A DNA stretch of 64,000 nt from a virus. This document shows, in pieces, positions 58,201-64,000 of this stretch. Both the position numbers and the translations under genes were made by a program. Below the pieces are notes generated by a model. That model saw only the letters and a list, made by a program, of their open reading frames with translations. It ran no database searches and was not told where the DNA came from. Position 1 is the stretch's first letter; the number at the start of each line of letters is the position of its first letter. The stretch lies in the IMG/VR virus record IMGVR_UViG_3300008107_000029, positions 32,833-96,832 of that record; one strand, 5' to 3'.

Positions 58201-61200
58201 ACCCATTCCTCTACCTACTGCAGTCTTTCCTCCACCCTTTAACAATGCACCTTGTAAGCCTACCTTTTGACCTACGTTTGCTAGCATTCCTGCTTTTCCA
58301 CCAAGCCCTGCAACTGCTTTTAATGACATAGATGCAGCAGATAGGCCAAGAGCAAAAAGACTTAATTTGTTTGCAGTATTAGCAAGACGCTCATCAATAA
58401 TTCCAAGTGCTGGAAGCATAAAGGCTGCATTCATGCCCATAGACCCTGCCTTGGTTACAGCCTGAGATCCAGCCATCCTCTTAAGTTTGCTTACCTTGCC
58501 ATCTTTAATTTCTGCACCCTCTTCAGCAAGGGCTGCAGGAATAATCATTTCTCCTTCATGAACTCCTACTGGTGTGACTCCTGCTGGCATTGGAACCATA
58601 GTGTCTTTCTTTAATCTTCCAGCAGTTCTACCAGCAGCACCACGTTTCTTTGACGACATTGCTAGGCCTAATCTTGTTAAAAGATCAGCCTTGGTTTTCA
58701 TTCCACCTTTATAGAATCCAGTTGACTCTCTGTATTTAACTGCGGTACTTACCATCTTTCCAAGAGGAGTTCCAGTAAATCTTCCAATTGCTGCCATTGT
58801 TCTTGCACCTTTTAATGTTGTTGGGTGAATTCCACTAGCAAGTTTCTTTAATTCCGATCTATCAATTCCTAATGCTTTAAGTTCTGCATCACTCTTTTTT
58901 AACAATTCTGCAAAAGTTTTTTTGTTTGCTTCCATAAAAAGATTCATGTATCCAGCGTCTGGGGCAATGTTTGCCTGATCGTCCCAACGCTTCATTCCAG
59001 TTGCTGGATCTATATCTGGATTAATGTGAGATGAGTGAATCTGATATGCTGAGTTGTTCTCAATTCCAGTTTTCTTTTTGACATAATCAAATTCTGTTTC
59101 AAATATTTTTGCTGCTTCTTCTTTGTATCGTGCTGGCTTATATGGATCAGAACTCTTTCCTGAACCTCTACCACCACGCTCACGATCTAATCCCTTGAGA
59201 ATTCCACTTTCAGTTATGTTACCCTTTGCTGCTCTTCTATCAAGAATTCCAAGAACCTGTTCTCTTGTTCTAGAAGATCTTTTTCCGCTTGGAGTTATAT
59301 ATGTATACATTCCCGTTTCTGCATTAAACTCCATAGCGTCAAGAATATCTTGTACTGCCTGAGCACTTTGAATAGTTTTTGTAGGGTAAGACTTACCTTC
59401 AAAGTCAACAACTGGTGCAGTCTTTGGTGGTCTTAGTCCTTTAGCAAAGCCTGGGATGTTTCCATCAATAATTCCATTAATTAGTCCACCATACTTCTTT
59501 GTTTGCTTTGCTGGAATAACAGATTCTCCGTTAGACAACATTGCTGGAATAGAATCTGATGTTCCTGTTCCTGGTCCTCTAACAATTCCACCACTAGCAA
59601 GTTTCTTAGGATTCTTTCCTCTTCCAATAAGCATTCCTGGATTTACCATTGCTGTTGCTCTTAGGCTTGCACCATAACGTGCTAACTCAGCATTAAGTCT
59701 AGATAGGGCAACCGCTTGCTCTGTATAAGATACAGTCAAAGTGTCTGTTGCAACGTTTGCAGCCATTAGGTCTGCTGTTAATAATTCAAATTTTTGTACT
59801 GGTAAGCCAAGCATTCTTCTGCCAAGGTTTGTAAAGCCCATGGCCCCCTTGACCATGTATCCTACAAAGTTGCTTAGAAGACCAACAAGCATAATAATAG
59901 GACCTGCAATAACTGTAAATCCTGTAAATAGTTTTAAGAACTTTTGAACTGGACCTGGTAGATTATTAAATCCTTCTACAATGTTATTAATAATATCTGA
60001 GAACTGAGTCATGAATGGGATTACGGTACTTGTAATTGCCTCACCGACAGGAATAAGGGCTGCCTTGATTCCTTCCATTGCTCTTTGGAATCTCATAGAG
60101 GTGGATTCTGTTAAGGTCTTGATTTCACCATCTGCAATTTGTCCAAGTTCCTTTGTTGATGCACCCATAAGTTCCATAACTTTTTGAGTTTGAGATCCAG
60201 ACTCTCCAATGTTATCAAACAAAGCACCCATTCTAGCAAACTGGTACTTACCAAATACTGTTTCAATTGCTTGAGATCTTGTAAATTCATCTACACTATC
60301 AAGTGCTTGCTTAAAGGACATAACTGTAGGAATAAGTTCACCACGGTTTGCTTTAACAATTCCATCAATGTCAATACCAAAACCCATAAGTTGTTCTCTT
60401 GCTTGTCTTGTTGGGTTGATCAAAGAAGCCATACCAGACTTAATTGCGTTTGCTGCTTCTGCTGCTGGAATACCACCTTCACGCATTGCTGTAAGCATTA
60501 AGGCTAAGTCTTTGATATCACCACCAAGTCCACGAACAACTGGACCTGCTTTAGGAATTGCTTCTGTAAAATCTTGAAGGGTGGTTGATGTCTGGTTTTC
60601 AACTGCGTTTAGGAAGTTAATTGACTCAGCGAGTTCTTCTGTGTTTTGCTTAAAAGATGATTGCAATGCAAGAGTAGTTTTCATAGCATCTTGTCTGTCA
60701 ACTTCACCAAGAACTGCAAGGCGTGTAGTTTGTGCTACAGCCCCCACCAACTCTGCCCCTTCAAGACCTGTTGCTGCTATGTCTGCTGCTAAGGCTGCTG
60801 TTTCTTTTGCAGCGACACCATATGTAGAAGCGTAGGTTTTTGCCAAATCTAAAATTTGGCCTTTCATTTGTTCTGTTGCATTTCCATTTGCATCAACAAG
60901 ATCGGATCCATAGACCTTAGCAAATCTTGTTAGTTCGGCATCTACTTCTCTAAATGTTTTAGATACTGCTGCCCCAAAAACTGTAAGTGGTAGTGTTAAT
61001 CCAACCATCAACTGACGTCCAGCCCACTGAGTGTTCTTACCAAAGTTAATTAAGGAGGTTGCTCCATCACTTACTAACTTATTAAAGATAGACCATCTCT
61101 GGGCCGACATCTGAAGTTGAGTGTTATAGTCTTTTAAATTCAGTGCTGCAGGGGTAAAGACTGCTGCTTGTCCTTTACCTATCTGCACCATCTGAGACTG

Positions 61201-61554
61201 TAATACACGTACTTGCTGTTGAGCAAGACGCATTGCATTACTATTTTGCTTAAAAGCATTTCTTGACTCTTGGAAATACTCACGCATTGTGAGTTTATTT
61301 CTGGTGAGAGCCTGACCAAATTTGTCAGTTTGTGTTGTTAAGTCTACAACTGATGACTTAAATCCACCGACAGCACCTACTTGACCTAAAAAGGTTTGAG
61401 CAAGTGCTTTTTGTGTTCTTACTGAATTGGCATCAAGGGAGTTAAACTGTGCATTAAGAGCATTAACTTGACCAATAAGAGATTTGAGTTGGGCAAGCAA
61501 TGGAGCAAAATTAGCATCATACTGAAACGTAGTGTTAATATTGTTATCTGCCAT
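55297..61554 (-). CDS. Tape measure protein with C-terminal M23 peptidase
   Basis: A 2085-residue tape measure. It opens with a long helical region (AQLKSLIGQVNALNAQF and on). Hydrophobic segments lie near 545-575 and 1155. A coiled coil runs near 1430-1540. Repeated 'GG-(I/Y)-V-x-(G/N)...P-x-ML-x-(N/R)GE-x-(V/M)-(I/L)P' loops recur several times, as in many tape measures. Residues about 1870-1985 are an M23/LytM domain with MHNGIDF and GPHLHLG, which can cut the wall during DNA entry. Near residues 835-870 is an HSSHINPD segment with an N that looks HNH-like but is not complete. At about 1.5 angstrom per residue, tail length would be near 300 nm. The start overlaps the chaperone frame by 11 bases. 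Confidence 0.95.
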   Translation of the reverse strand: MADNNINTTFQYDANFAPLLAQLKSLIGQVNALNAQFNSLDANSVRTQKALAQTFLGQVGAVGGFKSSVVDLTTQTDKFGQALTRNKLTMREYFQESRNAFKQNSNAMRLAQQQVRVLQSQMVQIGKGQAAVFTPAALNLKDYNTQLQMSAQRWSIFNKLVSDGATSLINFGKNTQWAGRQLMVGLTLPLTVFGAAVSKTFREVDAELTRFAKVYGSDLVDANGNATEQMKGQILDLAKTYASTYGVAAKETAALAADIAATGLEGAELVGAVAQTTRLAVLGEVDRQDAMKTTLALQSSFKQNTEELAESINFLNAVENQTSTTLQDFTEAIPKAGPVVRGLGGDIKDLALMLTAMREGGIPAAEAANAIKSGMASLINPTRQAREQLMGFGIDIDGIVKANRGELIPTVMSFKQALDSVDEFTRSQAIETVFGKYQFARMGALFDNIGESGSQTQKVMELMGASTKELGQIADGEIKTLTESTSMRFQRAMEGIKAALIPVGEAITSTVIPFMTQFSDIINNIVEGFNNLPGPVQKFLKLFTGFTVIAGPIIMLVGLLSNFVGYMVKGAMGFTNLGRRMLGLPVQKFELLTADLMAANVATDTLTVSYTEQAVALSRLNAELARYGASLRATAMVNPGMLIGRGKNPKKLASGGIVRGPGTGTSDSIPAMLSNGESVIPAKQTKKYGGLINGIIDGNIPGFAKGLRPPKTAPVVDFEGKSYPTKTIQSAQAVQDILDAMEFNAETGMYTYITPSGKRSSRTREQVLGILDRRAAKGNITESGILKGLDRERGGRGSGKSSDPYKPARYKEEAAKIFETEFDYVKKKTGIENNSAYQIHSSHINPDIDPATGMKRWDDQANIAPDAGYMNLFMEANKKTFAELLKKSDAELKALGIDRSELKKLASGIHPTTLKGARTMAAIGRFTGTPLGKMVSTAVKYRESTGFYKGGMKTKADLLTRLGLAMSSKKRGAAGRTAGRLKKDTMVPMPAGVTPVGVHEGEMIIPAALAEEGAEIKDGKVSKLKRMAGSQAVTKAGSMGMNAAFMLPALGIIDERLANTANKLSLFALGLSAASMSLKAVAGLGGKAGMLANVGQKVGLQGALLKGGGKTAVGRGMGQAMLMGGRMLTALSGPIGLAVAAIGVSLALLVKNIKDTNKEMTAAFATGTESAKVFGIQLNSLREAWDSFGNEVEDTTALDQAAKSDFGTLIGKLKDMTSKTEIQSEFKTFYASLISQGFTAEQAQNLVSSVARQAEKEPILLSVTAELKAIKTPGDVVKQLQAGVMASLDDSKGFFGAFDSLFSQDQGKALGVGVEALMKAYDSAPIETMKAFSDIIAKVKADGTGFFASSVADGIDDYADSIKETNPVLAEAILKADGFENKLKMIIATQAGMDLSNVTDQLLDFAIKADAASNAATAMQTALRADLDEAKKALEDNHRSYITAKEDEIIADEKAMKKRQEATKKQLEGIQNEIDKREKTIDAAQEKIDAIEKERDVVNEFYDGQLDALDAINKKEEYNAQQRQTMYDALGALSRGDIQGFMAARETMAGNAGANVREQAKDMLTTRQENANKVLNARRDEQEAIIDQEQKMIKLRREQMETIQKATEKFIEGKQKEIEKTQELMRMEQRRYSAANSAIDDLYAKNPSEWTQQNLNAVNAAVQKHTSQVAKTVGASLKNASATIPKAFTSYYENAAKAAGLSSSELKNFLDLKKALGQKNVKIEKGDALYKLLNNMGLGNLANTAGLADLKKLTGTMHTGGYVGGNDPEPLKTLERGEFVLNKDAVNRIGRGRLEAMNSGTGGELSPFNATAGIPQAIHNKNEVGTNSAVSLLRTQQLPMDMLRMKALNIAAGENVSYGSPSSSGFIKPPGAMTSPYGMRIHPVTRENKMHNGIDFGMQPGDAVPSIGPGKVISSSVGPDVGGKVLVRHPNGFDSEYYHMSPNGLASGNVNAGSTLGRVGNASEMGRLSTGPHLHLGMMKDGNYVDPKNYLPLRQGGIVKNDGTPAMLHRGEMVLPAPTTRELMGPQYSVPQPSGDQGMVSVTTVGGDKTTINVTINSNQNPNAIASQVIARINDTIKSRRVGRS

Positions 61555-62208
61555 TGCCTACCACCTGATACCCCAATCCCATGTCTTCCGTGATACCTGC
61601 GTTAGCAGCATCAAGGATCGACTGATCGCCAGATAACTTTGCGTTAACTCTGGCATAAATTTCTTGTAGACTTGTTGGTTCCTCTGAGTCAGTTGCCTGA
61701 TCATCTCCTTCAAGATTTACACCTTGAAGTGCAGCGAGGAACTTATTATGTCTACCTTCTCTCTCATGCATTGCGGTTATTGTTGCCATAAGTTCTTTGA
61801 TTGAAAGACTAGACTCTAGTTGTTCGTAATCTTTCCAGTTTCCAAGAAGAAAAACCTCTGATACGAGGGGGGCTAAGTCAAGTTCCTCCCAACCGCTTCC
61901 TGAGCCTCCCTCAGTAGATTTGGGTCGTTCAACTTGATATCAGCAGCCACCTCCAAGATTTTGTACATAGTCTGCAGATCAAGTAATTCTTCCAGTTGTT
62001 CTTTTGTTACATCTGGATTGAATTGACTAAATGCAATGTTCGTGCACTCCAGAAGAATATCAAGGAATTCATCCTCTGATTTTGCTTCTGCAGTTTTGTT
62101 CCATGTCGCCATTAAGCGACGTAAGTTTTTGATATTGATCGGTTTGATAGTAACAGTGCTACCATCTTGCAGTTCAATCTCAACTGTTTCGTAAACCTGT
62201 GTTGCCAT
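61544..62208 (-). CDS. Tail assembly chaperone GT fusion, made by -1 frameshift
   Basis: The short product (61873-62208) can be extended through a -1 slip at 61918-61924. The T reading frame is open from just after a TGA at about 61942 to 61544. The joined protein is 221 residues: 97 from the G frame, then 124 from the T frame (STEGGSGSGWEELDLAPL and on). GT proteins recruit the tape measure for tail assembly. The gene order major tail protein, G/GT, tape measure is the standard one. The frame shift itself is inferred from the slippery site. Confidence 0.85.
61873..62208 (-). CDS. Tail assembly chaperone G (short form)
   Basis: A 111-residue acidic, helical protein after a TAGGAGG ribosome site. 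It starts MATQVYETVEIELQDG, with a small beta start, then helices (LRRLMATWNKTAEAKSEDEF). It is the short, more abundant chaperone; the long form arises by frameshift. It sits between the major tail protein and tape measure genes. Confidence 0.85.
   Translation of the reverse strand: MATQVYETVEIELQDGSTVTIKPINIKNLRRLMATWNKTAEAKSEDEFLDILLECTNIAFSQFNPDVTKEQLEELLDLQTMYKILEVAADIKLNDPNLLREAQEAVGRNLT
61918..61924 (-). promoter_or_regulatory. Programmed -1 ribosomal frameshift slippery site CCCAAAT
   Basis: The heptamer C-CCA-AAT fits X-XXY-YYZ in the G frame. Slipping by -1 puts both tRNAs on near-matching codons (CCC and AAA) and joins the open T frame. It lies 15 codons before the G stop. This is the conserved mechanism of siphovirus G/GT genes. 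Confidence 0.85.
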
Positions 62209-62265
62209 ATTTCCTCCTAAACGGTTATTCTTATTATACTAGGTGTTCTATCTTCAATAAGGAAG

Positions 62266-62289
62266 GGGGCACGGTTGTTACCGTGCCCC
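62266..62289 (-). terminator. 10-bp hairpin after the major tail protein gene
   Basis: A perfect stem GGGGCACGGT/ACCGTGCCCC with loop AACA on the minus strand, in the gap before the tail chaperone gene. The T-rich tail is weak (CTTCCTTATT), so it may only reduce read-through and lower tape measure expression relative to the major tail protein. Confidence 0.7.
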
Positions 62290-62315
62290 TCTCCAAACTT
62301 ATATTAAGTTGTAAA

Positions 62316-62990
62316 TCAGGCGTAAACTCTGTCTACGACCTTACCGAACAAGTCCTTAGAACTTGTATCTGTTGAGTTATGTGTTAGTAGTCTGAATGAG
62401 ACTGGGAAGACTGTTGCTTCGTTTCTACGTACTCCTACTGTTGTAGTTTCCATAGAGACTGCACGATATCCCCAATAAATTCTTTCTGCTTTTCCATTTG
62501 TTGTTGCTGCTGCCACTGAATCTGGTGCTGGACCGACTGCGACGATGGTACGCTCAATCGGAGCATATCCAAGGGCACCTGCGTTAACGTCCAACTTACG
62601 TGATTTAGTAGTAGAGTTAATTGCTGAACCTAGATCTGAGTCTGCACCTGATGTTGCTAGAAGCAAGTTCTCTAGTGTAGCCTCTGCTAGCGATGTAGCA
62701 AGGGTCACTCTCATAGACTGCTTGAAGATCTTTGCAACTTCGAGAAGTTGATCAACTTCGATTTCGCCGTAGTCTGGTTCGAATGACAATTCAATACCTT
62801 CTTGTGTAAAACCAACGTTACGGAATGCTCCGTTTGAGTTGGTGTAAGCGTTAATCTTAGTTGCTGCTGATTGTGATGGTGCTGTGTCAGATGTAAACAC
62901 TGACTCGTACTCAACTACTGAGTTCTCATTCTCTGAGACCCAAAATTCTGCTGCTCCTACGATAATATTTTTTGCATTACCTGTTGCCAT
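62316..62990 (-). CDS. Major tail protein
   Basis: A 224-residue beta-rich protein. It precedes the G/GT chaperone genes and follows the tail terminator, the standard site of the tail tube subunit. The segment ELSFEPDYGEIEVDQLLEVAKIF is typical of tube proteins (strand then helix). An AGGAGGTG ribosome site, the strongest in this region, fits high expression. It ends before a hairpin. Confidence 0.85.
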   Translation of the reverse strand: MATGNAKNIIVGAAEFWVSENENSVVEYESVFTSDTAPSQSAATKINAYTNSNGAFRNVGFTQEGIELSFEPDYGEIEVDQLLEVAKIFKQSMRVTLATSLAEATLENLLLATSGADSDLGSAINSTTKSRKLDVNAGALGYAPIERTIVAVGPAPDSVAAATTNGKAERIYWGYRAVSMETTTVGVRRNEATVFPVSFRLLTHNSTDTSSKDLFGKVVDRVYA

Positions 62991-63023
62991 ATTTTCTTTT
63001 CACCTCCTGTTATTTTTGACTTT

Positions 63024-63119
63024 TTAGACGGGGTGGTCTTTTACTGCTTCCTCAATGATAATTTTAGCACGGTAATCTTCATAATAGGCTAGAGCCGTTG
63101 CTTCTGTTCCAACGATCAA
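63024..63119 (-). CDS. Possible 31-residue ORF or frameshifted end of the tail terminator
   Basis: A TTG-initiated frame reading MIVGTEATALAYYEDYRAKI and on to EEAVKDHPV. It overlaps the end of the tail terminator gene and looks like coding sequence (helical, balanced composition). It may be a separate small protein, or the true C-terminus of the terminator reached by a frameshift. No ribosome site is strong. Confidence 0.35.
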   Translation of the reverse strand: MIVGTEATALAYYEDYRAKIIIEEAVKDHPV

Positions 63120-63465
63120 CCGTTGCTTGCTCTTCTACGCTTCTTTGCTCTGGTACCTTAGCAAATGCTGCTGCAGGATAAGGCTCTCTTAGGTAGTCGT
63201 TATTAACTACATAGTCGCAGGTGATAGTCAAGTTTAACTGTGAAAAACTTGTATCTGCTGCAGTTCCATCAAATGCATAGTCTGCCAAGTTATCTTCTGA
63301 TATGTTAGTTTGATCTGCTCTTATTGATCTAAAGGTAATATCTGGTCTACTTGCTGAAGTATACTTATTGACTAGGGTTGCTGAGTCATCAAATCTATTC
63401 AACACATCAATCATCCAGTCTACAATTGGGTAGGTTCTGTCTGGTGCTCCTGTAACGCTAAACAA
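63079..63465 (-). CDS. Tail terminator-like protein
   Basis: A 128-residue protein next to the major tail protein, where the tail terminator is expected. It contains VDWMIDVLNRFDD and a beta core (LNLTITCDYVV). The start is a TTG, so it is uncertain: the frame is open upstream without ATG. Assigned mainly by position. Confidence 0.6.
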   Translation of the reverse strand: MFSVTGAPDRTYPIVDWMIDVLNRFDDSATLVNKYTSASRPDITFRSIRADQTNISEDNLADYAFDGTAADTSFSQLNLTITCDYVVNNDYLREPYPAAAFAKVPEQRSVEEQATVDRWNRSNGSSLL

Positions 63466-64000
63466 TACTCTTGCTTTCTTTAAACCATAAAGGTCTTGTG
63501 TTCTTTGACATCTTTGCTGCTGGAGTAATGATTGCAGTTACTGCTCTCATCTGTGCTCTAGAGATAGATTTAAAGAATCCACCTTCAATCAAAGATAGGA
63601 TTGGTAGATTAGATCTAACCCATCCCTTGTAAATCTTTTCAAAAGATCCTTGAACTGAATCTCCACCAGGGTTTTGAACTACTACTGGATAAGGAGTAAA
63701 CACAGTTTCTCCGTCAACTTCAAAAACTAAAACTGATCCATTCTTTGGAGATATTGTAATTGGTCTTCCCAATTCCATAACTGCTGCTTTGTTAGTAAAT
63801 ATTTGAGAAGATCCTCTTGATGGTTTCATTGAAGGCAAGAAAGAAAAAGACAAGACTCCTTTTGATACTACTGGTCTAAACAGTCTTGCACTTGAACTTC
63901 CAGTTTCATCCCATTCGTAAACGTGATGTAAAGAGTCTGGATTAATCATTGCTTGGGCATCTGCATATTCTGCAAAAGAATCACCAATCATTCTTAATGC
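63458..64000 (-). CDS. Tail completion/neck protein, 5' end beyond the window
   Basis: The frame stays open upstream of the ATG at 63991 (codons A-L-R), so the gene begins outside the window. The visible part has LHHVYEWDETG, which recalls neck proteins of HK97 gp10 type in actinophages (with 'NP..LhHvYEW' and then RLF). It lies upstream of the tail terminator-like gene. Likely the head-tail completion protein. Confidence 0.65.
   Translation of the reverse strand, partial: ALRMIGDSFAEYADAQAMINPDSLHHVYEWDETGSSSARLFRPVVSKGVLSFSFLPSMKPSRGSSQIFTNKAAVMELGRPITISPKNGSVLVFEVDGETVFTPYPVVVQNPGGDSVQGSFEKIYKGWVRSNLPILSLIEGGFFKSISRAQMRAVTAIITPAAKMSKNTRPLWFKESKSIV

Noticed and set aside
55297-61554. Complete HNH nuclease inside the tape measure
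   Set aside because: The HSSHINPD segment has His and Asn but lacks cysteine knuckles and normal spacing.
61544-61789. Independent gene for the T frame starting at ATG 61789
   Set aside because: The frame is open further upstream and is joined to G by a slippery site; a separate start has no ribosome site.

Overview
This window is a 64 kb piece of a tailed double-stranded DNA phage genome with a siphovirus-type tail module: tail terminator, major tail protein, a frameshifted tail-assembly chaperone pair, a 2085-residue tape measure, distal tail and baseplate proteins. Every gene I can support lies on the minus strand, so the phage reads from high to low coordinates. Both ends cut a gene, and there is no gene-free stretch above about 300 bases. 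The host is probably an actinobacterium. The evidence is a WhiB-type Fe-S regulator, a DUF7455-type zinc protein and a phage DnaE replicase set familiar from actinophages. The DNA is visibly A+T-rich, unlike phages of soil actinobacteria. A secreted protein has a lysine-rich C-terminus that, from memory, resembles surface proteins of freshwater acI (Nanopelagicales) actinobacteria. An acI-type host is therefore my inference, not a proof.

Layout in transcription order. 64.0-45.9 kb: tail module (tail completion protein, terminator, major tail protein, chaperone G/GT with a -1 slippery site, tape measure with a C-terminal M23 peptidase, distal tail, baseplate hub, a basic pretoxin-like protein, receptor-binding and fibre proteins). 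45.9-33.2 kb: replication, recombination and nucleotide metabolism (metallophosphoesterase, DNA-binding proteins, DnaB helicase, primase, gp32-like SSB, DnaE polymerase, MazG, RecA, Hjc-like and Cas4-like nucleases, RuvC-like resolvase, small HTH protein, DUF1599-like protein). 32.9-30.6 kb: terminase subunits, far from the head genes, which must lie outside the window. 30.6-27.3 kb: M23 lysin, secreted PA14/coiled-coil protein and two holin-like membrane proteins. 27.3-22.2 kb: promoter-rich accessory block (methyltransferase fold, DUF7455, secreted surface protein, a DUF6065-like protein, a CHAP endolysin behind a structured leader, HNH proteins, tRNA-Asp, thioredoxin). 22.2-6.6 kb: fibre and baseplate-appendage proteins, including a 2273-residue repeat protein and two glycine-rich proteins, one with collagen-like triplets. 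6.6-2.3 kb: three 2-oxoglutarate oxygenase-fold proteins, a glycosyltransferase and a second DUF6065-like protein. 2.3-0 kb: small proteins, WhiB, and an IMPDH/GMP-reductase family enzyme.

The most interesting candidate system is at 2.3-9.3 kb. A collagen-like fibre protein, with almost all triplet prolines in the Y position (the residue collagen prolyl-4-hydroxylases modify), is followed in one overlapping gene string by a complete prolyl-4-hydroxylase-like enzyme, two further oxygenase-fold proteins and a Skp1-GlcNAc-transferase-like glycosyltransferase. I read this as a possible phage-encoded hydroxylation and glycosylation pathway for its own fibres. Also notable are five near-consensus sigma-70 promoters clustered at 23.7-27.4 kb (one set to make a leaderless mRNA), an 11-bp-stem structured RNA before the CHAP lysin, and a lysis-region secreted protein whose best-placed start codon is ATT.
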